From contig JAJYFF010000001.1 in assembly GCA_021785405.1 (NCBI GenBank), forward strand, positions 1 to 64,000: 64,000 nt of DNA, given 5' to 3'. The notes under the pieces were generated by a model. It made no database searches. It worked only from the letters and a program-made list of their open reading frames with translations, and was not told the DNA's origin. Numbering within the stretch: position 1 is the first letter of the stretch; each line of letters opens with the position of its first letter. Position numbers and translations under genes: made by a program. Below, in pieces: positions 44,813 to 54,453 of the stretch. The DNA comes from Pseudomonadota bacterium. GTDB lineage: Bacteria > Pseudomonadota > Gammaproteobacteria > Steroidobacterales > Steroidobacteraceae.

Positions 44813-45418
44813 ATGAGGATCTTGCGCGGTTGCAGCCGAATCGGGCAGGTGTTCGCGGCAGGTCTCGGGATCGCGGCGCTGGTGTCCGCGGTGTCCTGGG
44901 CTGCCGGGGGCGCGCGCTCGAGCGCCCCCGCGTTGGCCGCGAAACCAGCCTCCCCGTCGGCATCGACCTGTGATGGTCCCCCGTTTCACGAGTTCGACTT
45001 CTGGGTCGGGACGTGGCAGGTCTACGATCTCGATACCCATCGGCTGGTCGCATTCGATCGGGTCGAGAAGCGCGAGGCGGGTTGCGTGCTCGAGGAGCAC
45101 CTCCATTTTCTCTCGAATCTTTACCGTCGCCCGGGGGTCGTGCGTCGCCTTGCCGGAATCAGCATTAGTCGCTTCGACGGCGAACAGTGGCTGCAGATGT
45201 GGGCGGACAATCAGTGGGGCGCGATCGCGTTGCGCGGCGTTGCGACCGCACCGGGCGAGCTGACCTTCGAGACCATCATTCCGTCGCGCGGCCGAGACGT
45301 GCGGCTCGTCTATGAACGCCTCGCGGATGGGGACGTACGTATGCAGCAATACATCGCACCCAAGGGAAGCGGTCAGTGGGTGCGATACGGAAATCTGCTC
45401 TATCGGCGGAACCGATAA
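44813..45418 (+). CDS. Secreted DUF1579-like (lipocalin-type) protein
   Basis: Signal-like N-terminus; FHEFDFWVGTWQVYD motif. Confidence 0.6.
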   Translation: MRILRGCSRIGQVFAAGLGIAALVSAVSWAAGGARSSAPALAAKPASPSASTCDGPPFHEFDFWVGTWQVYDLDTHRLVAFDRVEKREAGCVLEEHLHFLSNLYRRPGVVRRLAGISISRFDGEQWLQMWADNQWGAIALRGVATAPGELTFETIIPSRGRDVRLVYERLADGDVRMQQYIAPKGSGQWVRYGNLLYRRNR

Positions 45419-45424
45419 CTACGG

Positions 45425-47431
45425 GTGCGTCGCGTGCAAGTCGAAGAAAATATTTGGATAACGCTGAGCGACGGGTGTCGTCTCAGCGCACGTCTCTGGC
45501 TCCCGGACGAGGCGCGGCAGTGTCCGGTACCGGCCATTCTCGAATACATTCCCTACCGCAAGCGCGACGGGACGCGTGCGCGAGATGAGCCGATGCACGG
45601 CTATTTCGCCGAGCATGGCTATGCCGCCGTCCGCGTGGACATGCGCGGATCCGGGGAGTCGGACGGACTGCTCTTCGACGAATATTTGCAACAGGAGCAG
45701 GATGACGCCCTCGAGATCATCGCCTGGATCGCGTCACAGCCTTGGTGCAGCGGCGCGGTCGGTCTGCAGGGAAAATCATGGGGCGGATTCAACGCCTTGC
45801 AGATCGCCGCGAGGCAACCGCCTGCGCTGAAGGCGATCATCACGACGTTCTCCACGGACAATCGGTATACCGACGATATCCACTACATGGGCGGGTGTCT
45901 GCTCAACGACAACCTGTGGTGGGGCAGCATCATGCTGGCCTATCAGAGCCGGCCGCTCGATCCGCAGATCGTCGGTGAGCAGTGGCGCGCGCGCTGGATC
46001 GAACGCCTCGAACGGCTGCCGTTCTTCCCGGCGTTGTGGATGGCGCATCCGCATTACGACGCCTATTGGAAACATGGTTCCGTTTGCGAGGATCTTGCCG
46101 CAATACGATGTCCGGTGCTCGCCATTGGCGGCTGGGCCGATGCCTACACGAATGCGGTCCCCCGCTTGCTCGAGGGGCTCCAGGTCCCCCGGTTAGGGAT
46201 CATTGGGCCGTGGGGACATGTCTACCCGCACGACGGTGTCCCGGGGCCGGCGATCGGTTACCTGCAGGAGGCAGTCCGTTGGTGGGATCACTGGCTCAAG
46301 GATCGCGACACCGGGATCATGCGCGAGCCGATGCTGCGGGCCTACATCGAGGAGTCGGTGGTGCCGGAGGGTACCCGCACGTTCATCCCGGGACGCTGGG
46401 TCGGCGAATTGGATTATCCGTCGCCGAACATCACGGCGCGGCACATGTATCTGGGTGCGGACCACGCGCTGAGCGAGCACGCGAGCGCTGTCGCCGAATT
46501 CACGATTTGCTCGCCGCAGAGCCACGGCAAGTCGGCGGGCGAGTGGATGGCGGCCGGCTGCCCGGGGGAGCATCCGACCGATCAACGGCTCGACGACGGC
46601 GGCGCGCTCGTCTTCGATTCGGCGCCGCTCACCGCGGCAATGGACCTGCTCGGTGCGCCGGCGCTGCGGCTGCAGCTCGCGGCCGACGCACCGGTCGCGC
46701 AACTGGCGGTTCGCCTCGGCGACGTCGCGCCCGACGGTCGAGTGACTCGGGTGAGCTACCAGGTGCTCAATCTGGCGCATCGCGATGGACACGAGCATCC
46801 GACGCCGCTCGAGCCGGGACGTTATTACGACGTGCCAGTCAAGATGAACGTCTGTGGGCATCGGTTCCGCCCGGGGCATCGGATTCGACTGTCCATCGCG
46901 ACCGCTTATTGGCCGATCGTCTGGCCAGCACCCTATCGGGCGACACTCACGATTCGTGCGGACGCGAGCGGTCTCGATCTGCCGGTTCGTGGCTCCGACC
47001 CGGGCTCCGCAGTCTCGTTCCCCCCGCCCGTCCATGGGCCGCGTACGCCGATTACGAAAATCGCACCAGGCCACGTTCATCGGTACACGGTCCAGGACCA
47101 CGTCAGCGGAGAGACGAGGTACATCACCGACGCCGTCGGTGGCGTGTTCGGCGAGGGAGTGCTGCGGCTCGACGCAATCGACGTCGAACTCGCGCATTCG
47201 CTGAAACGCGAGTTGACGATTCGCGACGACGACCCGCTGTCCGCGCGCTATCGGTTGACCCAGTCGTTCGAACTCGGTCGCGAGGGATGGCGGACCCGCG
47301 TCGACACGCAGGCCGAGATGCACGGCGACCGACAGAGTTTCTATGTGACGGGCACGCTGACGGCTCGGTTGGAGGGAGTCGTCGTAGCCGAGCGCCGATG
47401 GGATTTTACGATTCCACGCGATCTGGTATGA
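45425..47431 (+). CDS. CocE/NonD (S15, X-Pro dipeptidyl-peptidase-like) hydrolase
   Basis: LSDGCRLSARLWLPDEA...VPAILEYIPYRKRDGT; GLQGKSWGGFNALQIA nucleophile; C-terminal jelly-roll domain. Confidence 0.88.
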   Translation: MRRVQVEENIWITLSDGCRLSARLWLPDEARQCPVPAILEYIPYRKRDGTRARDEPMHGYFAEHGYAAVRVDMRGSGESDGLLFDEYLQQEQDDALEIIAWIASQPWCSGAVGLQGKSWGGFNALQIAARQPPALKAIITTFSTDNRYTDDIHYMGGCLLNDNLWWGSIMLAYQSRPLDPQIVGEQWRARWIERLERLPFFPALWMAHPHYDAYWKHGSVCEDLAAIRCPVLAIGGWADAYTNAVPRLLEGLQVPRLGIIGPWGHVYPHDGVPGPAIGYLQEAVRWWDHWLKDRDTGIMREPMLRAYIEESVVPEGTRTFIPGRWVGELDYPSPNITARHMYLGADHALSEHASAVAEFTICSPQSHGKSAGEWMAAGCPGEHPTDQRLDDGGALVFDSAPLTAAMDLLGAPALRLQLAADAPVAQLAVRLGDVAPDGRVTRVSYQVLNLAHRDGHEHPTPLEPGRYYDVPVKMNVCGHRFRPGHRIRLSIATAYWPIVWPAPYRATLTIRADASGLDLPVRGSDPGSAVSFPPPVHGPRTPITKIAPGHVHRYTVQDHVSGETRYITDAVGGVFGEGVLRLDAIDVELAHSLKRELTIRDDDPLSARYRLTQSFELGREGWRTRVDTQAEMHGDRQSFYVTGTLTARLEGVVVAERRWDFTIPRDLV

Positions 47432-48912
47432 GCGTCGCCGAACCAACGGCTGCCGCCGAAGGGGCTACGATCTTCGGCCAGCCGCGCGGACTCGCGACCT
47501 TGTTTCTCACCGAGATGTGGGAGCGATTTTCCTACTACGGGATGCGCTCGGTGCTGATCCTCTACGCCGTCGCCGCGGTGAGCCGCGGCGGCTTCGGAAT
47601 GGACGATCGCGTCGCGAGCGCCGTCTACGGACTCTACATCGCAGGCACGTACGTATTTGCGCCGATCGGGGGGTGGATCGCCGACCGGTTGCTCGGTGCG
47701 CAGCGCGCCGTGATCGCGGGAGGTGTGCTCATTCTCCTCGGCAACGCCGCGCTGGTGCTCGGGCGAATGCACGTCTTCTTCGTCGGGCTCGCGGTCATCG
47801 TGCTCGGCGTCGGCTTGCTCAAGCCGAATATCAGCGTCATGGTCGCCGAGTTGTACCCTGCGGGTGATTCGCGTCGGGATGCTGGCTTTTCGGTGTTCTA
47901 CGTGGGAATCAGCATTGGGGCTTTGCTCGGATCCTTGCTCGTGCCACTTTGCGCGGCTCGTTTCGGCTGGCGCTGGGGGTTCAGTCTTCCCGTCGTCGGC
48001 ATGTCACTCGGCTTGGGGCAGTTCTTTACCACTCGGCACTGGCTCGGCCATCGTGGTCGAACGGTTCATGGCTCCGGGGGGCGCCGAGCCTGGCTGGGCG
48101 TCGCGTTGGTCGCGACAGTGATCGGGACAGTCATCGCCCTTGCCGCCGGCGGCTGGCTCAAACTCGATCCGGTGCGCCTCGCCGCTGCGGCCTCGTGGGT
48201 GATCGTGTCGTTCGTCGGCGGATACTTCCTTTACCTGCTGTTTTTCGCCGGACTCACTGCCGCGGAACGCCGGCGGCTGTACGTCATGGGAGCGCTGTTC
48301 GCGGCCTATGCCGCCTTCTTCGCCGGCTTCGAGCAGGCCGGTGCATCGCTGAATTTGTTCGCGGAACGGTACACCGACCGAACCCTGTTCGGCTGGTCGA
48401 TGCCCGCCGGAATCCTGCAAGGCGCGACCGCGTTCTACACGATTCTGTTCGCGCCGGTGTTTGCCGCCCTGTGGATCGCGCTCGGACGCCGCGGGAAGGA
48501 CCCGGCCCCGACCGCGAAATTCTCGATCGGTCTCGTGCTGCTCGCACTCGGCTACCTCGTGATGTACTTCGCCGCACGCCACGTGGTGACCGGCACGAAG
48601 GTCCTGCCGACCTGGTTGTTGTTCAGCTACTTCTTGCAGGAGTGCGGCGACCTGTGTCTGTCGCCGGTCGGGTTGTCTGCGATGACCAAGCTCGCGCCGA
48701 GCCGCTTCGTCGGCCAGGTGATGGGTCTATGGTTCCTCGCACTCGCACTCGGCGACAATCTCGCGGGGCAGTTGTCCGGTGAGTACGATGCTCACAACTT
48801 GCTGACGCTGCCGGCGCTGTTCTCGAAGATATTCTGGTGGTCGCTCCTCGCGGCCGCCATCATGCTGTTGATCACGCCGGTTGCGAAACGTCTGACGCGT
48901 TCGCCCGGTTGA
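47428..48912 (+). CDS. POT/PTR2-family proton-coupled oligopeptide transporter
   Basis: FLTEMWERFSYYGMRSVLILYAV, GLYIAGTYVFAPIGGWIADRLLGAQRAVIAGGVLI, GVGLLKPNISVMVAELY; ATGA overlap with upstream gene. Confidence 0.93.
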   Translation: MSVAEPTAAAEGATIFGQPRGLATLFLTEMWERFSYYGMRSVLILYAVAAVSRGGFGMDDRVASAVYGLYIAGTYVFAPIGGWIADRLLGAQRAVIAGGVLILLGNAALVLGRMHVFFVGLAVIVLGVGLLKPNISVMVAELYPAGDSRRDAGFSVFYVGISIGALLGSLLVPLCAARFGWRWGFSLPVVGMSLGLGQFFTTRHWLGHRGRTVHGSGGRRAWLGVALVATVIGTVIALAAGGWLKLDPVRLAAAASWVIVSFVGGYFLYLLFFAGLTAAERRRLYVMGALFAAYAAFFAGFEQAGASLNLFAERYTDRTLFGWSMPAGILQGATAFYTILFAPVFAALWIALGRRGKDPAPTAKFSIGLVLLALGYLVMYFAARHVVTGTKVLPTWLLFSYFLQECGDLCLSPVGLSAMTKLAPSRFVGQVMGLWFLALALGDNLAGQLSGEYDAHNLLTLPALFSKIFWWSLLAAAIMLLITPVAKRLTRSPG

Positions 48913-50071
48913 GACGGTCGGCAACCCAGGTATGGAAATGATGCGTCACCGTATCCATCACGGGGGAAAATACGCCGCCGTCATAGCCTGGCGAGCCGCG
49001 GCCGATCTGCATTTTCTCGACCGCCGGTACGTCCTGTTCGAATACGACCCTCCAGGCTCGGAGTGTCGCCGCGCGGCACTCGCGATAGGCGTCGTCGTCG
49101 GCACCGGCGTCGACGTAGAAGATCCGCAATTCTTCGCGAGTACGGTCGATCGCCTCCGGGATCAGCAGGACCGCGAACGCGTGGTCGGCGTGAAAGCCGA
49201 GCAGTACGTTCGGGTACAGCGCCGGGTACTCGGCGACGTGGAGCCGTGCCCGTGGCCATGCCTCGAAGTACGGTAAATGGGCTCCGGCGATCTCGCTACC
49301 CCGATATGAATGGGACCCTTGCCCGGCGAAGTCCGACCCGAAGAAACAATAATGGTCCGCAAGCGTCGAGTACGCGTTCAGTTCCGGATGTACCCAGGGT
49401 AGGTGATAGGCTTCACAATAGTTCTCGACGGCGAGCTTCCAGTTGCAGCGCACCGACAGCGAGAGCTTCGCATCGCTGATCCCTGGCCTCAGGCGCGATG
49501 GGCCGTCAGCACCGATCAGGGTGGCGGTGCGTCGATCGAGTTCCGCGATGTGCCGCTCGAAGGGCGGCGCGTTGCCGCTCAAGTTGACGAATAGGATGCC
49601 GAGATAGACCGCGCTGCGGACCGTCTTCAGGCCATGCGCCGACGCGTCGAAGCCCGCGCACTGGTGATGGTCGACACCGCCTACGTGCGGCGTCGCTTTG
49701 AGTTCGCCGTTGGTCGTGTAGCTCCAGGAATGATAGGGACAGACGATCAATCCGGCGAGCGGCGTCGGTTCGCCGACGAGCTGCACGCCGCGATGGCTGC
49801 AGACGTTGTGGAACACGTTCAATTCGCCACGACGATCCCGGACGACGAGCAGGGGCAAACCGAGGAACTCGAGCGGCTGCGCGAACGGCCGAGCCGGTAT
49901 GGTATCGGTGAACGCGAGCCCCACCCATGTCCCTGCCAGCACCACGTCGCGTTCGTATTTCAAGAACCCGGCGTCCTCGTAGGCGAGGTTCGGCAGGCCC
50001 ACGGCCTCGGTGATCGGGCGTAATGTGCGCTGCAGCCTTTCGCTCGAGATCAGGCGTCTATCTTCGGACAT
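48872..50071 (-). CDS. Rieske non-heme iron oxygenase alpha subunit
   Basis: CSHRG...CPYHSW Rieske ligands; NWKLAVENYCEAYHLPWVHPEL mononuclear iron motif. Confidence 0.92.
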   Translation of the reverse strand: MSEDRRLISSERLQRTLRPITEAVGLPNLAYEDAGFLKYERDVVLAGTWVGLAFTDTIPARPFAQPLEFLGLPLLVVRDRRGELNVFHNVCSHRGVQLVGEPTPLAGLIVCPYHSWSYTTNGELKATPHVGGVDHHQCAGFDASAHGLKTVRSAVYLGILFVNLSGNAPPFERHIAELDRRTATLIGADGPSRLRPGISDAKLSLSVRCNWKLAVENYCEAYHLPWVHPELNAYSTLADHYCFFGSDFAGQGSHSYRGSEIAGAHLPYFEAWPRARLHVAEYPALYPNVLLGFHADHAFAVLLIPEAIDRTREELRIFYVDAGADDDAYRECRAATLRAWRVVFEQDVPAVEKMQIGRGSPGYDGGVFSPVMDTVTHHFHTWVADRLNRANASDVSQPA

Positions 50072-50336
50072 GCCAAACCGAGCCTCATGCGAGAAACTCG
50101 TTTCAGCCTACACCTTTCCGATGAGCGCAACATGCGCAGCGCGTATCGGGCCGAAGCGTCTCGTCGATCGCCGAATTAATTCCAACATCTGACGAAGAAT
50201 CGAATCCGCAAGCAAGCGATCGGCGCAGGAACATACACGAGATCCACCGGGCGGGCGGGCGACGGCTGCGGCCGGCAGGGAGACCGCCGAACCGCAGGGG
50301 GCGAGTCGTGTGTGACATACGGGCGAGGCGAATTCG

Positions 50337-52754
50337 ATGAAGGGGCACGTACAAGCGCTAGTGATCGGCGGCGGCGTCGTCGGCTGCAGCGTCCTCTACC
50401 ACTTGACCAAGCTGGGCTGGCGCGATGTCGCGCTCTGTGAGCGCAAGGAGCTCACCGCCGGATCGAGCTGGCACGCCGCCGGGGCGATTCATTCGCTCAA
50501 CGGCGATCCGGCGATGTCGCGCCTGCAGGCCTACACCGTCGAGCTATACCCGGAACTGGAGCGCCTGTCTGGCCAGAATATCGGCTTGCATTACCCCGGC
50601 GGACTGAACGTCGCCGCGACCCAGGAGCGCTGGGATCTGCTGCGGGCCGACGTCGCACGGCACAAGACGATGAACTTGCGAACGGAGCTCGTCGGGCCGG
50701 CCGAGATTCGTGCTTTGTGCCCGATCATGGATACCAGCGGCGTGTATGGAGCGATCTACGACCCCCACGAAGGGCATCTGGACCCCTCTGGCGCGACCCT
50801 CGCATTCGCGAAGGCGGCACGCCTCAATGGCGCCGAGATCTACCGACACACGCGCGTGCTGGCGTTGACGCCGACCGGGCGCGGCAGCTGGCGAGTCGAG
50901 ACCGATCGCGGATCGATCGAGGCCGACCACGTCGTCAATGCCGCTGGCCTGTGGGCGCGTGAGATCGGACGGATGGTCGGCGTCGATTTGCCGTTGTTGC
51001 CGATGGAACACCATTACTTGATCACCGAGGATCTGCCCGAACTGGCACAGGCGTCGCGGGAGCTGCCGGTTGTCGTCGATCTGGACGGCGAGATGTACAT
51101 GCGCCAGGAACGCCGCGGCGTATTGCTCGGCGTCTACGAAACGCCGGCCACGCCGTGGGCGGCCGGAGGGACACCGTGGGATTACGGCGAGACCGAACTC
51201 CTGCCGCCCGATCTGGACCGCCTGACCACAGCGCTGGAGAAGGGATTCACGCGGTTTCCGTCGCTCCAGACGGCTGGCATTCGTCGTATTGTCAATGGTC
51301 CCTTCACCTTCACGCCTGACGGCAACCCGCTCGTTGGCCCCGTACCGGGGGTGCCGAATTTTTGGTCTGCCTGCGGTGTCATGGCGGGGTTCTGTCAGGG
51401 GGGCGGCGTCGGCCTTGCACTCTCGACCTGGATGATTACGGGCGAACCGGACGGTGACGTCTACGCGCTCGACGTCGCGCGTTTCGGCGATTACGCGAGC
51501 AAAACTTACGTCGCGGAGAAGGCGAGCGAGTTCTACTCGCGTCGATTCCGAATCGCGTATCCAAACGAGTACTGGCCTGCGGGGCGGCCTTGCAAGACCT
51601 CAGCTTTGCACCAGCGGCTCATCGCGAGACGTGCGGTACACGGCGTGAGCTTTGGTCTCGAGTACCCGCTGTACTTCGCGCCTCCTGAGGATCCGGTCGC
51701 CGAGACTCCGACGCTGCGGCGATCGAACGCGTTCACGCCGGTCGGGCACGAGTGCCGTCACGTGCGCCGGAGCGGCGGTGTCCTCGACGCCAGCTCGTTC
51801 AGCAAGTTCGAGTTCCGCGGCCCCATGGCCGCACGCTGCCTCGACCGGTTGCTCGCCGGCCGGCTTCCCGGGGTCGGACGTGCGAAACTCACTCCGATGC
51901 TCGCCGACAGCGGCCGACTGATGGGAGATCTGACGACGGTCTGCCTGGCGCCGGACCGGTTTATCGTCTTCGGTTCCGGTTATTTACAATCATGGCACGA
52001 GCGCTGGTTCCGCGCGCAGCTTCCGACCAGCGGCGTCGAGCTGCGCAATCTTTCGAACGACTGGGGTGGCATCGCGCTGTTCGGTCCGCGGTCACGCGAA
52101 CTGCTATCGCAACTCGTCGGCGAAGACGTCGGCAACGCGGCGTTGCCGTTCATGGCGGCGCGGTGGGTCGACGTCGGCGTGGCGCCGGCGCTCCTGATGC
52201 GGATTTCGATCACCGGGGAATTGGGTTACGAAATCCACGCGCCGCAAGTGTACCTTGGACCGATCTACGACCGGCTGATGTCCGCTGCGGTCCCGCTCGG
52301 CGTCATCGACGTCGGGATGTACGCGTTGCTATCACTGAGGATGGAAAAGGGAATCGGCATTTGGAGTCGGGAATTCTCTCGCGACTACACACCAGCCGAA
52401 AGTGGTCTCGCGCGCTTCGTCGCCTACGACAAGTCGGACTTCGTCGGTCGCGATGCCGCGCTCGCCGATCGCGAACGGCCGCCGAGCCGCCGCCTGTCGC
52501 TGCTGGAGGTCGATGCTTGCGACGCCGAGGCGAACTATCTCGAACCGATCTGGGATGGGGAGCAGCGCGTCGGCTTCGTGACCTCGGCCGCCTATGGCCA
52601 CACCTGCGGCAAGAGCCTCGCGCTCGCGTATCTCTCGGCGGCCACCGCAGCGCCCGGAAAGCCCCTCGAAGTCACCGTGCTCGGTGAACGGCGCCGCTGC
52701 CGGGTGCTCGATGAAGTGCCCGTCGATCCGAGTGGCGCGCGGATGCGCGGCTGA
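50337..52754 (+). CDS. FAD-dependent oxidoreductase + GcvT-like domain (dimethylglycine/sarcosine dehydrogenase family)
   Basis: LVIGGGVVGCSVLYHLTKLGWRDVALCERKELTAGSSWHAAG; C-terminal aminomethyltransferase domain GELGYEIHAP. Confidence 0.92.
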   Translation: MKGHVQALVIGGGVVGCSVLYHLTKLGWRDVALCERKELTAGSSWHAAGAIHSLNGDPAMSRLQAYTVELYPELERLSGQNIGLHYPGGLNVAATQERWDLLRADVARHKTMNLRTELVGPAEIRALCPIMDTSGVYGAIYDPHEGHLDPSGATLAFAKAARLNGAEIYRHTRVLALTPTGRGSWRVETDRGSIEADHVVNAAGLWAREIGRMVGVDLPLLPMEHHYLITEDLPELAQASRELPVVVDLDGEMYMRQERRGVLLGVYETPATPWAAGGTPWDYGETELLPPDLDRLTTALEKGFTRFPSLQTAGIRRIVNGPFTFTPDGNPLVGPVPGVPNFWSACGVMAGFCQGGGVGLALSTWMITGEPDGDVYALDVARFGDYASKTYVAEKASEFYSRRFRIAYPNEYWPAGRPCKTSALHQRLIARRAVHGVSFGLEYPLYFAPPEDPVAETPTLRRSNAFTPVGHECRHVRRSGGVLDASSFSKFEFRGPMAARCLDRLLAGRLPGVGRAKLTPMLADSGRLMGDLTTVCLAPDRFIVFGSGYLQSWHERWFRAQLPTSGVELRNLSNDWGGIALFGPRSRELLSQLVGEDVGNAALPFMAARWVDVGVAPALLMRISITGELGYEIHAPQVYLGPIYDRLMSAAVPLGVIDVGMYALLSLRMEKGIGIWSREFSRDYTPAESGLARFVAYDKSDFVGRDAALADRERPPSRRLSLLEVDACDAEANYLEPIWDGEQRVGFVTSAAYGHTCGKSLALAYLSAATAAPGKPLEVTVLGERRRCRVLDEVPVDPSGARMRG

Positions 52755-52785
52755 TGCCGGGCGCAAGCGCCAACCGAGGTGTGCA

Positions 52786-54345
52786 ATGAACAGTGGGGAG
52801 CGGTCGGATGGTCCCGGAGATCGGCGCGCGAGTCGCCGACCGAATCGCGGCCCGAAAGCCCGCGCGTTGTATCCGGCAGCCGTTCCTTTCATCACGCGAG
52901 CGATTCCGCCCTACGAAATCCTGAGCGAGGAGATGCTGGTCCGCGTCGAAGATCACGCCGACCGGATCCTCGAGGAGATCGGGCTCGAGATCCGCGGTGA
53001 CGACGAGGCGATCCGGCTGTGGCGTGATGCCGGTGCCGAGATCGTCGCCGATTGTCGGGTTCGGGTTCCGCGAGGCCTCGCCCGCGCGATCATTCGTCGC
53101 TCGGCGCCGGCGACCTTCGTTCAGCATGCACGCAATCCCGCCCGCAGCGTCGTTATCGGCGGCCGGGCGACGGTGTTCGCGCCGGCCTATGGCTCGCCGT
53201 TCGTCAGCGATGCCGAGCGAGGGCGTCGCTACGGGACGCTCACCGACTTCGAGAATTTCGTCAAGCTCGCCTACCTTTCGCCGTGGTTGCACCACTCGGG
53301 CGGTACTGTTTGCGAGCCGACCGAGCTGCCGGTCAACAAGCGTCATCTCGACATGCTCTACGCCCACATGCGATGGTCGGACAAGCCGTTCATGGGGTCG
53401 GTCACCACGGCTTCCCGTGCGGCTGATTCGATCGAGTTGTGTCGCATCCTCTTCGGACGCGAGTTCGTCGACGAGCACTGCGTGATCCTCGGCAACGTCA
53501 ACGTGAACTCGCCGCTGGTGCTCGACGGCGAGGCAAGTCGCGTGATTCGAACCTATGCGGCGGCGAACCAAGCGCCCATCTGCGTGCCATTCATCCTCGG
53601 CGGTGCTATGGGACCGGTGACGACGGCTGGAGGCCTCGCGCAGTGCTTCGCCGAGGCGATGTTCTGCGTCGCTCTCGCGCAGCTCGAACGACCCGGATCG
53701 CCGGCGATTCTCGGCAATTTCCTCTCGTCCATGTCGTTGCGAAGCGGGTCGCCGACTTTCGGCACGCCAGAGCCCGCGCTCGCATACCTCGCGATTGGAC
53801 AGCTAGCGCGTCGCCTCGGGGTCCCGCTGCGCTGCGGCGGCAATCTCTGTGCTTCCAAGGTCCCCGACGCACAGTCCGCTACCGAGAGCGCGAACTCCCT
53901 ATGGCCGGCGTTCCTCGCCGGTGCCAACTTCGTCCTGCATGCCGCGGGTTGGCTCGAAGGTGGGCTCGTGATGTCCTACGAAAAATTCGTCCTCGATCTC
54001 GACCAATGCGGCGCGTTCCATGTGGTCGGCGCGGGATTGACCCTCGACGACAACGGGCTTGCGATGGATGCGCTCCGCGAGGTTGGCCCAGGCCGGCACT
54101 TTCTCGATTCAGCGCATACGTTCCGTAATTACGAAACGGCGTTCTTCGATGCGGCTCTTGCCGACAATAATTCATTCGAGCAGTGGACGCAGGACGGCGC
54201 GCGCGATGCGCTATCGCGCGCGAGCGATCGCTGGCGGTCGCTACTCGCGAGCTACGAAGCACCGCCCCTCGATCCCGGTATCGATGAGGCGCTGCGGGCC
54301 TTCATCGACGTCCGCAAGCGTTCGATGCCGGACATGATGTACTAG
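52786..54345 (+). CDS. Trimethylamine methyltransferase (MttB) superfamily protein, non-pyrrolysine
   Basis: ILEEIGLEIRGDDEAIRLWRDAGAEI; PVNKRHLDMLYAHMRWSDKPFMGSVT; continuous ORF without internal TAG. Confidence 0.88.
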   Translation: MNSGERSDGPGDRRASRRPNRGPKARALYPAAVPFITRAIPPYEILSEEMLVRVEDHADRILEEIGLEIRGDDEAIRLWRDAGAEIVADCRVRVPRGLARAIIRRSAPATFVQHARNPARSVVIGGRATVFAPAYGSPFVSDAERGRRYGTLTDFENFVKLAYLSPWLHHSGGTVCEPTELPVNKRHLDMLYAHMRWSDKPFMGSVTTASRAADSIELCRILFGREFVDEHCVILGNVNVNSPLVLDGEASRVIRTYAAANQAPICVPFILGGAMGPVTTAGGLAQCFAEAMFCVALAQLERPGSPAILGNFLSSMSLRSGSPTFGTPEPALAYLAIGQLARRLGVPLRCGGNLCASKVPDAQSATESANSLWPAFLAGANFVLHAAGWLEGGLVMSYEKFVLDLDQCGAFHVVGAGLTLDDNGLAMDALREVGPGRHFLDSAHTFRNYETAFFDAALADNNSFEQWTQDGARDALSRASDRWRSLLASYEAPPLDPGIDEALRAFIDVRKRSMPDMMY

Positions 54346-54453
54346 GCCGCCAGGCCATCGGGAGAGCATCGGGGCTCCGGCGTTGACAAAGACCGGCGGC
54401 CTCGTCATCGTCGATCGGGTGGCAACCACGCGGGCCCCGGGGGGGTTCGAGGA

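Noticed and set aside
45982-47427. N-terminal half of the 976-aa ORF upstream of the POT transporter
   Set aside because: Overlaps the S15 hydrolase out of frame; the transporter starts at MSVAEPTAAAEG (47428).
52786-54345. Pyrrolysine-containing MttB
   Set aside because: No in-frame TAG; the ORF is complete, and no pyl genes seen.
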